A program made the translations under genes and the position numbers. Below are positions 27,541 through 37,690 of a stretch of DNA of 64,000 nt, in pieces. The stretch spans positions 1 to 64,000 of the forward strand of contig SEGS01000002.1 of the NCBI GenBank assembly GCA_004210915.1, in the 5' to 3' direction. The notes under the pieces are model-generated. The model was not told the origin of the DNA and ran no database searches. It saw only the letters and a list, made by a program, of their open reading frames with translations. This stretch comes from Variovorax sp. (GTDB lineage Bacteria; Pseudomonadota; Gammaproteobacteria; Burkholderiales; Burkholderiaceae_C). The first letter of the stretch is position 1. Each line of letters begins with the position of its first letter.

Positions 27541-27553
27541 GGCAGTTCCCTGG

Positions 27554-27784
27554 TTACTTCATGCGTGAGCGCACGTAGATCAGCACCACGCCGACCACCG
27601 CGGCGACGGCGCCGGGCACGCCGATCGACCACCCAAGCGCCTCTTCGGAGCGCCCGGTCGCGATGCCCAGGGTGACGAGAAACAGGCCGCCGTAAATCAG
27701 GATCCAGATCCACTTCTCGAGCCGGGCGTGCGGCTTGGGTGGCTGGTTGGATTTGAGTTTGGGCATGTAGCTACCGGGGTTCAT
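27554..27784 (-). CDS. Small two-helix membrane protein, unknown function
   Basis: The 76-residue protein has a basic N-terminus (KLKSNQPPKPHARLEK) and two membrane helices (WIWILIYGGLFLVTLGIAT and IGVPGAVAAVVGVVLIYV). I do not recognise a named family. The ATG at 27784 overlaps the stop of the acyl-CoA dehydrogenase gene (TGATG) and has GGAAG about nine bases upstream; an internal ATG at 27766 is the alternative start. Its place within the acyl-CoA gene run suggests an accessory membrane role. Confidence 0.7.
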   Translation of the reverse strand: MNPGSYMPKLKSNQPPKPHARLEKWIWILIYGGLFLVTLGIATGRSEEALGWSIGVPGAVAAVVGVVLIYVRSRMK

Positions 27785-29640
27785 CAAAAAGCTTCTTCCG
27801 CCAATGTGGCGCAGGTCAGGTCGCGGTTCTCGACCACGTTGAGCCATGCACCGATCTTCGGCAATTCGTAGTTAAAAAAGTAAGTGGCGGCGCCGGTTCG
27901 GCCTGCCGTGGCGGGCATCGATTTTGCCTCGTCCACTGCCAGGGCCCGTTGCGCGACATCCAGCCAGAGCCAGGCAAGCACCGTGTGGCCGAAAGCCTGC
28001 ATGTACGGCACGGCATTCGCGAGGGCATCGGCCGGGTCGCCGGTCGACCAGGCCGCCTGCGTCGCGCTGCCGATGCGGACCAGCGCGGCGCCCAGCGATT
28101 TGGCGTGCGGCGCCAGCGAGGGCACTGCTGCTGCGCGCTCGATGGTGTCGTTGATGCGCGCGGCCAGCAGGGTCAGGCCGCGCCCGCCCTCCATCAGGAC
28201 CTTGCGGCCCAGCAGGTCGGCGGCCTGAATGCCGTGCGTGCCTTCGTGGATCATGTTCAGGCGGTTGTCGCGCCAGTACTGCTCCACCGGAAAGTCGCGC
28301 GTGTAGCCGTAGCCGCCGTGGATCTGGATGGCCAGCGAGTTCGCCTCCAGGCACCACTCGCTCGGCCAGCTCTTGGCAATGGGCGTGAGCACTTCGAGCA
28401 GCAGGCGTGCGTCGTCGGCGCTTTGCGCGTCACCGGTCTTCTGCTCGTCGACCAGCTTCGCGCAGTAAAGCTCGAGCGCCAGCGCGCCTTCGCAGTACGA
28501 CTTTTGCGCGAGCAGCATGCGGCGCACATCGGCGTGCTCGATGATGCGGACCTGCGGGCTGGCCGAATCCTTGACGACGGCGCTGCCGGCGCCGGGCTCG
28601 GGCTTCTTGACGAGGCGGCCTTGCGGGCGCGCCTTCGCGTAGTCGAGCGACGCGTAGTAGCCGGCCATGCCGAGCATCGTGGCCGCCGTGCCCACCCCGA
28701 TGCGGGCCTCGTTCATCATGTGGAACATGCAGTGCAGACCCTTGCCCACCTCGCCCACCAGGTAGCCGACCGCACCGGCTTTACCGCCGACCGGGAACTT
28801 GCCTTCGCCGAAGTTGAGCAGCGTGTTGGTGGTGCCGCGCCAGCCGAGCTTGTGGTTGAGGCCCGCCAGCGCCACGTCGTTGCGTTCGCCGGTGAGTTGG
28901 CCGTCGGTGTCGACCATCTTCTTCGGCACGATGAACAGCGAGATGCCGCGCGTGCCCGGCACCAGCTTGCCGTTGGCATCGGGGATCTTCGCCAGCACGA
29001 TGTGCACGATGTTCTCGGTCAACTCATGGTCGCCCGAAGAGATCCACATCTTGTTGCCCGTGAGGCGGTAGCGCGGGCCGAGCGGATCGTCCTGGAAATC
29101 GGCGCCGTCGGGCACCGCGCGCGTCGCCACGTCGCTGAGCGACGAGCCAGCCTGCGGCTCCGACAGGCACATGGTGCCGGCCCAACGCCCCGAGAACTCG
29201 TTCTTGGCGAAAACATCCTTCTGCATGTCGGTGCCGTGCACCAGCAGGAGGTTGGCGTTGCCGCTGGTCAGCATGTTCGAGCCGATGCTGACCGAGGCCA
29301 TCGCGAAGAAGCTGCTCGCTGCAGCTTGCAGCGTGTAGGGCAACTGCATGCCGCCGATGTCGTAGTCCTGCGCGGCGCTCATCATTCCGGATTCGACATA
29401 GGCCTTGTGCGCATCGTGCGTGGCCTGCGGCAGGATGACCTTCTCGCCGTCGAAGTGCGGCTCCTGGATGTCGACCGTGCGGTTGTGCGGTGCGTACTTC
29501 TCGCGCGCAATGCGCTCGCAGGTATCGAGCACCGCGTCGAAGGTTTCGCGCGAATGGTCGGCGAAGCGCTCGCGCTGGTTGAGCGACCCGGCGTCGAGCC
29601 AGTCGTAGAGCAGGAAATCGAGGGTGGGACGGAGGCTCAT
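27784..29640 (-). CDS. Acyl-CoA dehydrogenase with extended C-terminal domain
   Basis: The 618-residue FAD enzyme catalyses the first oxidation of acyl-CoA. It starts MSLRPTLDFLLYDWLDAGSL, typical of the long (about 600-residue) family with an extra C-terminal domain. FAD contacts include GTMCLSEPQAGSSLSDV and GNKMWISSGDHEL. QIHGGYGYTRDFPVEQYWRD and NMIHEGTHGIQAADLLGRKV hold the predicted catalytic Glu. Chain-length preference is not predictable. The downstream small membrane protein gene overlaps its stop codon. An intergenic repeat lies upstream, between it and the thiolase gene. Confidence 0.93.
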   Translation of the reverse strand: MSLRPTLDFLLYDWLDAGSLNQRERFADHSRETFDAVLDTCERIAREKYAPHNRTVDIQEPHFDGEKVILPQATHDAHKAYVESGMMSAAQDYDIGGMQLPYTLQAAASSFFAMASVSIGSNMLTSGNANLLLVHGTDMQKDVFAKNEFSGRWAGTMCLSEPQAGSSLSDVATRAVPDGADFQDDPLGPRYRLTGNKMWISSGDHELTENIVHIVLAKIPDANGKLVPGTRGISLFIVPKKMVDTDGQLTGERNDVALAGLNHKLGWRGTTNTLLNFGEGKFPVGGKAGAVGYLVGEVGKGLHCMFHMMNEARIGVGTAATMLGMAGYYASLDYAKARPQGRLVKKPEPGAGSAVVKDSASPQVRIIEHADVRRMLLAQKSYCEGALALELYCAKLVDEQKTGDAQSADDARLLLEVLTPIAKSWPSEWCLEANSLAIQIHGGYGYTRDFPVEQYWRDNRLNMIHEGTHGIQAADLLGRKVLMEGGRGLTLLAARINDTIERAAAVPSLAPHAKSLGAALVRIGSATQAAWSTGDPADALANAVPYMQAFGHTVLAWLWLDVAQRALAVDEAKSMPATAGRTGAATYFFNYELPKIGAWLNVVENRDLTCATLAEEAF

Positions 29641-29735
29641 GATCGATCTTGGTGTGAGGTCAGCCACCGGATCGCATGGCCGACCACCGGCCGGCGAAGC
29701 CTGGCCCGTTCGTGGAACACCGCGGAACCGGCTTT

Positions 29736-29807
29736 GCCGGGCCGCTGGTGTTGCCCCCGGAAGGGGGAAGGCCAAGCGGACACGAAGTGCCGCGCAGCCT
29801 CGGGGGC
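29736..29807. repeat. Intergenic repeat, copy 1 (GCCCCC hairpin plus ACACGAAGTG)
   Basis: In the 170-base gap between the thiolase and acyl-CoA dehydrogenase genes, GCCGGGCCGC (29736-29745), GCCCCC-GGAA-GGGGG (29753-29767), ACACGAAGTG (29780-29789) and GGGGGC (29802-29807) occur in order. The same four blocks, in the same order, occur at 35546-35616. I recall such repeats in Comamonadaceae genomes. The function is unknown; the hairpin might affect mRNA stability inside the operon. The rest of the gap (29641-29735) shows nothing I can name. Confidence 0.65.
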
Positions 29808-29810
29808 GAG

Positions 29811-30986
<1,176 letters not shown>

Positions 30987-31017
30987 GGGCAAGTCCTTTG
31001 AAAGGTGGAAGAGCGGG

Positions 31018-32487
31018 TTACTGGGGCTGCGCGGTGTTGCGCAACAGCTGGTGATAGAACTGGATCATCTCGGCGTAGTTGGAGATGGCCAGCCGTTCGT
31101 TGTTGCCGTGGAAGCGGGCCAGGTCTTCGTTTTTCACGCGGAACGGCGAGAACCGGTAGACCGAATCGCTCAGACCCGTGAAGTGGCGCGAATCGGTCGC
31201 GGCCGTCATCAGGCCGGGCGCGACCACGGCATCGGTGAAGACTTCGCGCACGGCCTTCTGCACGGCGAGGTAGCCGGCGCTGTCGGTGGGCGACACGGGC
31301 GAAGGTTCGGAGTTGCCCGGGTAGGCCTTGATCTGGATCGCGTCGTTGCCGAGCGCTTTGCGCAAATGCGCCTCGACGCTGGCCAGTGAATCGCCCGGCA
31401 GCACGCGGAAGTTGACAGCGGCTTCGGCGCGACCGGGCAACACGTTGTCCTTGTTGCCGGCGCGCACGATGGTCAGCGCCGTGGTGGTGCGCAGCATGGC
31501 GTTGCTGCTGGGGCTCTTCTCGAGCTGGCTCGTGACCAGCGCGCCGGTCAGCCAGAGGTTCGACAGCATGACGCGATTCATGCCGCTCATTTCGGGCGCC
31601 AGCGTGCCGAACATCTCGCCGGCGACGCCCTGGATGCCGCCGGGCATCGGAGTCGCTTCGAGGCGCGCGAGCGCAGCGCTCATCGAGCCGATCGCGCTGC
31701 GCGCCGGTGGCATGGACGAATGGCCGGGCGCCGTGTCGAGCGACAGAAAGAAAGTGGCATAGCCCTTTTCGGCCAAGCCGATGAGCGCGGCGGGCTTCGA
31801 CAGGCCGGGCAACACGCCATCGAGCACCAGCAAGCCTTCGTCCAGCACCCAGTCGAGCCTGACGTTGCGCGACTTGAGCAGTTCGACGATCGGCACCGCG
31901 CCACGCAGGCCGCTCACCTCCTCGTCGTCGCCCATCACGAGGTAGACCGTCTGCCGCGGCTTGAAACCGCTGCCGATGAGCAGCTCGATGGCCTCCATCT
32001 GCGCGAACAGGTTGCCCTTGTTGTCGAGCGCGCCGCGACCCCAGACGTAGCCGTCCTTGATCACACCGGCGAAGGGGTCGACCGACCAGGCCTTCTCGGT
32101 GCCGGGCGCGATGGGCACCATGTCCTGGTGCGCCATCAGGGCGATGGGCTTGGCAGCGGGGTCGGAGCCGGTCCAGGTGTAAAGCAAGGCTTTCTGGCCG
32201 ACCACTTCCCGCTTCAGGGTTGCATGGACCTGGGGAAATTGCTGCGCCAGGTAGGCGTGCAGTTTGTCGAACTCCGCGTTGTTGCCCGCGATGTCGTCGA
32301 GGCTGGAGATCGTTCGAATGGGGATCGCGCCGGCGAGCCGCTTGGCGGCCGCGTCGACGTCGACGGAAAGCTTCGGCGCCGCCGGCACCGCGAGCTGTCG
32401 CGAGGGCGTGCGCCAGGTGTTGACCGCTACGGCGGCCACCAGTGCCAGAAGCACCAGCAGCAGCCCGAGCAAAACGCGTTTGATCAT
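31018..32487 (-). CDS. M20 family metallopeptidase with N-terminal membrane anchor
   Basis: The 489-residue protein has an N-terminal hydrophobic helix (about 4-23) and then an M20 peptidase fold of the carboxypeptidase S/PM20D1-like branch. Metal-binding motifs are visible: [20 protein letters not shown] and GDDEEVSG with the catalytic Glu pair. A later DSRHF holds the last metal His. The dimerisation/lid domain spans about 230-350. Relatives hydrolyse or form N-acyl amino acids, which would link it to the surrounding acyl-CoA genes; this is inference. The position between the FadB-like and thiolase genes is unusual for a peptidase. Confidence 0.88.
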   Translation of the reverse strand: MIKRVLLGLLLVLLALVAAVAVNTWRTPSRQLAVPAAPKLSVDVDAAAKRLAGAIPIRTISSLDDIAGNNAEFDKLHAYLAQQFPQVHATLKREVVGQKALLYTWTGSDPAAKPIALMAHQDMVPIAPGTEKAWSVDPFAGVIKDGYVWGRGALDNKGNLFAQMEAIELLIGSGFKPRQTVYLVMGDDEEVSGLRGAVPIVELLKSRNVRLDWVLDEGLLVLDGVLPGLSKPAALIGLAEKGYATFFLSLDTAPGHSSMPPARSAIGSMSAALARLEATPMPGGIQGVAGEMFGTLAPEMSGMNRVMLSNLWLTGALVTSQLEKSPSSNAMLRTTTALTIVRAGNKDNVLPGRAEAAVNFRVLPGDSLASVEAHLRKALGNDAIQIKAYPGNSEPSPVSPTDSAGYLAVQKAVREVFTDAVVAPGLMTAATDSRHFTGLSDSVYRFSPFRVKNEDLARFHGNNERLAISNYAEMIQFYHQLLRNTAQPQ

Positions 32488-32514
32488 GGTGGCGGTCCCG
32501 GTGGCAACAAGGTG

Positions 32515-34617
32515 TTAGCTGAAGCTCTTGCCTTCGGCCACCAGCTTCTGGATCAGCGGCGCCGGTTGCCAGAACTCGGCGTCGTCGCGCGGATTCTTGG
32601 CGAAGCGCTTCATCGACTCGGCGACGTTGTAGAGCCCCACCTGGCTGGCGTAGTGCATCGGGCCACCACGCCAGATCGGGAAGCCGTAGCCGGTCAGGTA
32701 CACCATGTCGATGTCGCCGGACTTGCTGGCAATGCCGTCTTCGAGGATGTGCGCGCCTTCGTTCACCAGGGCGTAGACCAGGCGCTGCACGATCTCGTCG
32801 TCGGAGATCTTGCGCGGCGTGATGCCCAGTTCCTTGCGGTGATCCTCAATCATCTTGTTCACCAGATCGCTCGGGATCGCATCACGCTTGCCGGCCTGGT
32901 AGTCGTACCACCCTGCCCCGGTCTTTTGGCCGAACCGGCCCAACTCGCAAAGCTTGTCGGCGGTGCGGCTGTACTTCATGTCGGCGCGCTCGGTGGCGCG
33001 CCGCTTGCGAATGGCCCAGCCGATGTCGTTGCCGGCCAGGTCGCCCATGCGGAACGGGCCCATCGCAAAGCCGAACTTCTCGACGGCCTTGTCGACCTGC
33101 TGCGGTGTCGCGCCTTCGTCGAGCAGGAAGCCTGCCTGGCGCGAGTACTGCTCGATCATGCGGTTGCCGATGAAGCCGTCGCAGACGCCCGAGACCACGG
33201 CCGTCTTCTTGATCTTCTTGCCGATGGCCATCACGGTGGCCAGCACATCTTTCGCGGTTTCCTTGCCGCGGACGACTTCGAGCAACTTCATCACATTGGC
33301 CGGGCTGAAGAAGTGCATGCCGACCACGTCTTGCGGGCGCTTGGTGAAGGCAGCGATCTTGTCGACGTCGAGCGTCGAGGTGTTCGACGCCAGGATCGCG
33401 CCGGGCTTGGCCACGCGGTCCAGTTCCTTGAACACGGCCTCCTTGACGCCGAGCTCTTCGAACACGGCCTCGATGATGAGGTCGCAGTCTTTCAGGTCGT
33501 CGTAGCTCAGGGTGGTGCTGAGCAGCGCCATGCGTTGGTCGTACTTGTCCTGCTTGAGCTTGCCCTTCTTGACCTGCGCTTCGTAGTTCTTCTTGATGGT
33601 GGCGACGCCACGGTCCAGCGCCTCCTGCTTCATCTCCAGAATCTTGACCGGGATGCCCGCGTTCAGGAAGTTCATCGAAATGCCGCCGCCCATGGTGCCG
33701 GCACCGATGACGCCGACGGCCTTGATGTCACGCTTCGGTGTGTCGTCAGCCACATCGGGGATGCGCGAGGCTGCGCGCTCGGCCATGAACAGATGGCGCA
33801 GCGCCAGCGATTCAGGCGTGAACATCAACTCGGTGAAAAGCCGACGCTCTTCGGCCATGCCGGCGTCGAACTTCAGCTTCGTGGCTGCCTTGACCGCCTC
33901 CACGCACTTGAGCGGCGCGGGGTAGTTCTTCGACATGCCACCCACCATGTTCTTGGCGAACTGAAAGTAGGCGTCGCCTTGCGGATGTTTGCAGGGAAGG
34001 TTGCGCACCAGCGGCAGGTCGCCGCCCTTCGCGGCCACCGAGCTCGCGAATGCGAGCGCCTCTTCCATCAGGGACTCGGGCGAGGCAGCCACGCGGTCGA
34101 ACAGCTTCTGGCCTGGCGCGGCGGCGAGCAGATCGCTTTTCACGGCTTCGCCGCTGACGATCATGTTGAGCGCGGTCTCGACGCCGAGTACGCGCGGCAG
34201 GCGCTGCGTACCACCGGCGCCGGGGAGCAGGCCTAGCTTGACTTCAGGGAGCGCGACGCTGGTGCCCGGCGCGACCACGCGGTAGTGGCAACCGAGTGCG
34301 AGTTCTAGGCCGCCGCCCATACAGACAGAGTGGATCGCCGCCACGATGGGCTTGGGCGATGCTTCCAGCGCCAGGATGACGCTCAGCAGGTTCGGCTCCT
34401 GCAGTGCCTTGGGCGTGCCGAATTCCTTGATGTCCGCACCGCCCGAGAACGCCTTGCCGGCGCCGGTGATCACGATGGCCTTTACCGCGTCGTCGCCATT
34501 GGCCTTCGCCAGGCCATCGGTGATGCCGATACGGGTCGAGAAGCCGAGCCCGTTGACCGGCGGGTTGGTCATCGTGATCACGGCGACATCGCCGATCACC
34601 TTGTATTCAGCCGTCAT
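32515..34617 (-). CDS. Bifunctional enoyl-CoA hydratase / 3-hydroxyacyl-CoA dehydrogenase
   Basis: The 700-residue FadB/FadJ-type protein has an N-terminal enoyl-CoA hydratase/isomerase domain (about 1-190). Its oxyanion-hole segments are [16 protein letters not shown] and [19 protein letters not shown], with [20 protein letters not shown]. The NAD-binding dehydrogenase domain starts near residue 298 with [15 protein letters not shown] and continues to [12 protein letters not shown] and [19 protein letters not shown]. It catalyses hydration and then NAD-dependent oxidation in beta-oxidation. The start ATG at 34617 lies after AAGGAACGCAGC. An operator-like palindrome is 100 bases upstream. Confidence 0.94.
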   Translation of the reverse strand: MTAEYKVIGDVAVITMTNPPVNGLGFSTRIGITDGLAKANGDDAVKAIVITGAGKAFSGGADIKEFGTPKALQEPNLLSVILALEASPKPIVAAIHSVCMGGGLELALGCHYRVVAPGTSVALPEVKLGLLPGAGGTQRLPRVLGVETALNMIVSGEAVKSDLLAAAPGQKLFDRVAASPESLMEEALAFASSVAAKGGDLPLVRNLPCKHPQGDAYFQFAKNMVGGMSKNYPAPLKCVEAVKAATKLKFDAGMAEERRLFTELMFTPESLALRHLFMAERAASRIPDVADDTPKRDIKAVGVIGAGTMGGGISMNFLNAGIPVKILEMKQEALDRGVATIKKNYEAQVKKGKLKQDKYDQRMALLSTTLSYDDLKDCDLIIEAVFEELGVKEAVFKELDRVAKPGAILASNTSTLDVDKIAAFTKRPQDVVGMHFFSPANVMKLLEVVRGKETAKDVLATVMAIGKKIKKTAVVSGVCDGFIGNRMIEQYSRQAGFLLDEGATPQQVDKAVEKFGFAMGPFRMGDLAGNDIGWAIRKRRATERADMKYSRTADKLCELGRFGQKTGAGWYDYQAGKRDAIPSDLVNKMIEDHRKELGITPRKISDDEIVQRLVYALVNEGAHILEDGIASKSGDIDMVYLTGYGFPIWRGGPMHYASQVGLYNVAESMKRFAKNPRDDAEFWQPAPLIQKLVAEGKSFS

Positions 34618-34717
34618 GCTGCGTTCCTTAGGTAGGGGAAAAAATGAATGATCGGAGGGTGCGGGCACGCAGGTCCGGTGACAAGTGACATGCCATCGAC
34701 CTCCCCGCAAACACCCG

Positions 34718-34737
34718 AAAAGCACGAGTGTTCTTTT
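34718..34737. promoter_or_regulatory. Operator-like palindrome upstream of the FadB-like gene
   Basis: AAAAGCACGAGTGTTCTTTT at 34718-34737 is an imperfect palindrome, AAAAGnACnnnnGTnCTTTT, with symmetrical outer arms. A second overlapping inverted pair, AACAC-CG and CG-GTGTT, spans about 34710-34732. The shape suits a TetR-type dimer such as regulators of fatty-acid degradation, but the regulator is not identified and no such gene lies in the window. A -35-like TTGAAA is on the minus strand at 34742-34737; no good -10 was seen. Confidence 0.45.
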
Positions 34738-34785
34738 TTCAAATTCTAGGCGTTTCCGCGACCTCCGCAACCCGATGAAGTCGCT

Positions 34786-34803
34786 GCGGGGACAAAGCCC
34801 CGC
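34786..34803 (-). terminator. Hairpin after the Liv transporter operon
   Basis: GCGGGG at 34786-34791 pairs with CCCCGC at 34798-34803 around a 6-base loop, about 35 bases past the livF stop on the minus strand. No T-run follows, so it may be a weak or Rho-aided terminator, or an mRNA end stabiliser, separating the transporter from the FadB-like transcript. Confidence 0.4.
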
Positions 34804-34837
34804 GAGCTCTTGGCGCCTCGGTCGGCACGCGACGAGG

Positions 34838-35533
34838 TCAGACCTCGAGCCACTCCTTGCGGGTGGCGTCGTCGGCGCGCAGGCTGTCGGGCGTGCCGTC
34901 GAAGACGATGCTGCCGTGTCCCATGACCAGCGCGCGATCGGAGATGTGCATGGCGATGGTGAGCTTCTGCTCGATGAGCAGCACCGAAACACCCTTCTGC
35001 TTGAGTGTTTGCAGGTACTGCCCCACCAGTTCGACGATCTTGGGCGCCAGGCCCTCGGTCGGCTCGTCGATGATGATCAGGTCCGGATCGCCCATCAGCG
35101 TTCGGCACAGGGTCAGCATTTGCTGCTCGCCGCCTGAAAGCACGCCGGCTTCGGTGTGCTCGCGCTCCTTCAATCGCGGGAACATCTCGTACATGTCCTT
35201 GAAGGTCCAGCGGCTCCCCTTGCCCGAGCCTTTCTGGCCCAGCAGCAGGTTTTGCGAAACGGTGAGCTTGGGGAAGATGTCGCGGCTCTCGGGCACGTAG
35301 CCGATGCCCATGTGGGCGATCTCGTAGGCCTTCTTGCGCAGGATGTCCTGGCCCTTCCAGGTGATCTGCCCTTCGGCGTGCACCAGACCCATGATGGCCT
35401 TGGCGGTGGTCGAGCGGCCCGACCCGTTGCGGCCCAGCAGCGCGACGATCTCGCCCTGCCCGACTTCGAACGAAACGCCGTGCAGCACATGGCTTTTGCC
35501 GTAATAGCCGTGGATGTCTTGAAGTTTGAGCAT
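34838..35533 (-). CDS. livF: Liv-type ABC transporter ATP-binding protein LivF
   Basis: The 231-residue ATPase subunit belongs to a branched-chain amino acid-type importer. It starts MLKLQDIHGYYGKSHVLHGV. Walker A reads GRNGSGRSTT, with Arg40 in place of the usual Lys. The signature is LSGGEQQML and Walker B is DLIIIDEPTEGL. The H-loop region holds EQKLTIAMHI, where a His is expected. The length is normal. It is the last transporter gene, separated from livG by 84 bases that hold the second copy of the intergenic repeat. Confidence 0.93.
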   Translation of the reverse strand: MLKLQDIHGYYGKSHVLHGVSFEVGQGEIVALLGRNGSGRSTTAKAIMGLVHAEGQITWKGQDILRKKAYEIAHMGIGYVPESRDIFPKLTVSQNLLLGQKGSGKGSRWTFKDMYEMFPRLKEREHTEAGVLSGGEQQMLTLCRTLMGDPDLIIIDEPTEGLAPKIVELVGQYLQTLKQKGVSVLLIEQKLTIAMHISDRALVMGHGSIVFDGTPDSLRADDATRKEWLEV

Positions 35534-35545
35534 GTCAGGTCTCCC

Positions 35546-35616
35546 GCCGGGCCGCCCGAAGGGCGACCGCGCCCCCTTGGGGGGCAGTAAATACACGAAG
35601 TGATGAAGGTGGGGGC
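35546..35616. repeat. Intergenic repeat, copy 2
   Basis: The blocks GCCGGGCCGC (35546-35555), GCCCCC-TT-GGGGGG (35571-35584), ACACGAAGTG (35593-35602) and GGGGGC (35611-35616) match the copy at 29736-29807 in order and orientation. Block spacing differs, by eight bases between the first and second blocks and five between the second and third. It fills the gap between livF and livG. Confidence 0.65.
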
Positions 35617-35617
35617 A

Positions 35618-36385
35618 TCAGTGTCCTGCCTGCGCGTCTGCCACCGAAGAGCCGAGATACGCTTCCTGCACCTTGGCATTCGCGCGCACCGCTGCGGGCG
35701 TATCGAAGGCGATCACCTCGCCATAAACCACCACGGCGATCTTGTCCGCCAGGCCGAAAACGACGCCCATGTCGTGCTCCACCGTCAGCAAGGTCTTTCC
35801 GATCGTCACTTCCTTGATCAGCGCGATGAAGTGCGAGGTTTCGGTCTTGCTCATGCCGGCCGTCGGTTCGTCGAGCAGGATCACGCTGGCGCCGCCGGCG
35901 ATGGTCACGCCGATCTCGAGCGCACGTTGCTCGGCGTAGGTCAGGTTGACCGCCAGCACGTCGCGCTTGCGCTCGAGGCCGACCTGTCGAACCAGCTCTT
36001 CGGTGCGTTCGTTGGCGTCATCCAGGTTCGACAGGAAGCGCAGGAAGGTGTAGCGATAGCCGAGGCTCCACAACACGCCGCAGCGCAGGTTCTCGAAGAC
36101 ACTGAGCTTGGGGAAGATGTTCGTGATCTGGAAGCTGCGCGCGAGGCCCAGCCGGTTGATCTCGTACGGCTTCTTGCCGTCGATGCGCTCGCCGTTGAGC
36201 AGCACCTCTCCGCTGCTCGGCGTCAAGCGGCCGCTGATGAGGTTGAACAGCGTCGACTTGCCGGCGCCATTGGGTCCGATCACAGCGATGCGTTCGCCGG
36301 CGTTCACCGCCAGGTCGACGCCGCGAATGATCTCTGTCTTGCCGAAGCTCTTGGTCAGCGCTTTCAGTTCCAGTGCGTAGCTCAT
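35618..36385 (-). CDS. livG: Liv-type ABC transporter ATP-binding protein LivG
   Basis: The 255-residue ATPase subunit has a canonical Walker A (GPNGAGKSTLFNLISG), Walker B (ASVILLDEPTAGM) and an H-loop His (LTVEHDMGVVFGLADKI). The signature position reads LTYAEQRALEIG instead of LSGGQ, which is common in LivG proteins. The extended LivG insert (INRLGLARSFQITNIFPKLS) is present. Its start overlaps the livM stop by four bases (ATGA). It pairs with LivF to drive import. Confidence 0.94.
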   Translation of the reverse strand: MSYALELKALTKSFGKTEIIRGVDLAVNAGERIAVIGPNGAGKSTLFNLISGRLTPSSGEVLLNGERIDGKKPYEINRLGLARSFQITNIFPKLSVFENLRCGVLWSLGYRYTFLRFLSNLDDANERTEELVRQVGLERKRDVLAVNLTYAEQRALEIGVTIAGGASVILLDEPTAGMSKTETSHFIALIKEVTIGKTLLTVEHDMGVVFGLADKIAVVVYGEVIAFDTPAAVRANAKVQEAYLGSSVADAQAGH

Positions 36386-37686
36386 GCCGCCTCCCGACGC
36401 TTGATTTCTGCTTCGATCTCTTCCTGAGCCTTGCCCCACACGCGCACGAAGCGGCGGCGGACGACCTCCAGTGCGGCGAGGCCAACGACCAGCACTCCGA
36501 CCGCGCCCGCCCAACTCGCCACGCCGGCGGTGTTCAGCACCAGCCCGAAGAACTTGACGTCCGGGCCCAGGGCCGCATTCAACTGGATGTGATAAATCAT
36601 CTCGATCAGTGCTGCAGCGCCGGCGACCACAGGAATGCCCGTCAACAGCAGACCGGCGTAGAGGCCCCAGAAACGATTGAACTTGCCGAACTTCGCCACC
36701 CGGAGGTTCATCATGATCAGGCTCGCGATGCCGCCCGGGGCGAACATCACCATGAACACGAACACCAGGCCGAAGTAGAGCTGCCAGGCCTTGGACAGCT
36801 CCGACAACAGGATGGACGCGAACACCAGCAGCACGGCACCGATGATCGGCCCGAAGAAGAACACCGCGCCGCCCAGGAAGGTGAACAGCAGGTAGCCGCC
36901 CGAGCGGATCGCGTTGAGGCTGTCCGCGGCATTGACGATTTCGAAGTTGATGGCCGCCAGGCCGCCGCCGACGCCCGCAAAGAAGCCGGCGATGATGAAG
37001 GCCAGGTAGCGCACGCGCTGCGTGTTGTAGCCGATGAACTCGACGCGCTCCGGGTTGTCCCGCACCGCGTTCAGCATGCGGCCCAGCGGCGTGCCGGTGA
37101 AGGCGTACATCAGGGCCGTGCACACGAAGCAGTACACCGCGATCAGGTAATACACCTGAATTTGCGCGCCGAAGTTGAAGCCGAAGAAGGTGGCGCCGTA
37201 GACCCGGTCGGTGGTGATGCCGCCCTCGCCGCCGAAGAAGGTGGGGAACATGAGCGCCATCGAGGCTACGAGCTCGCCGATGCCCAACGTGATCATCGCG
37301 AAGGTCGTGCCCGACTTCTTGGTCGTGACAAAGCCGAAGAGGATTGCGAAGAACATGCCGGCCAGGCCGCCGACGATCGGAATGGCGACGAGCGGGATTG
37401 GCAGGCCGCCCTTGCTCGCGAGGTTCATCGCGTGGATGGCGATGAACGAGCCCAGCCCGGTATAGACCGCGTGGCCGAAGCTCAGCATGCCGCCCTGCCC
37501 CAGGAGGATGTTGTAGCTCAGGCAGATGATGATGAGGTAGCCCATCTGCGAGAGCATCGTCAGCGCCAGGCTGCTCTTGAACAGCATCGGCAAGACGATC
37601 AGCGCGATCGCGAAAAGCGACCAGATCAGCGCCCGCCCGATGTTCCAGGGCTTGAAGCGGTAGTACTGCGTGGTGGTCGTGGTCAT
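36382..37686 (-). CDS. livM: Liv-type ABC transporter permease LivM
   Basis: The 434-residue inner-membrane permease carries the family motif region CLSYNILLGQGGMLSFGHAV and the coupling-helix segment GTPLGRMLNAVRDNPERVEF, which contacts the ATPases. It is longer than LivM proteins of about 330 residues because of two extra C-terminal membrane segments and a charged tail (KAQEEIEAEIKRREAA). It is four bases after livH and overlaps livG. Confidence 0.93.
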   Translation of the reverse strand: MTTTTTQYYRFKPWNIGRALIWSLFAIALIVLPMLFKSSLALTMLSQMGYLIIICLSYNILLGQGGMLSFGHAVYTGLGSFIAIHAMNLASKGGLPIPLVAIPIVGGLAGMFFAILFGFVTTKKSGTTFAMITLGIGELVASMALMFPTFFGGEGGITTDRVYGATFFGFNFGAQIQVYYLIAVYCFVCTALMYAFTGTPLGRMLNAVRDNPERVEFIGYNTQRVRYLAFIIAGFFAGVGGGLAAINFEIVNAADSLNAIRSGGYLLFTFLGGAVFFFGPIIGAVLLVFASILLSELSKAWQLYFGLVFVFMVMFAPGGIASLIMMNLRVAKFGKFNRFWGLYAGLLLTGIPVVAGAAALIEMIYHIQLNAALGPDVKFFGLVLNTAGVASWAGAVGVLVVGLAALEVVRRRFVRVWGKAQEEIEAEIKRREAA

Positions 37687-37690
37687 GGCC

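Noticed and set aside
31720-34236. 838-residue open frame on the plus strand
   Set aside because: Antisense to the M20 peptidase and FadB-like genes; no recognisable domain.
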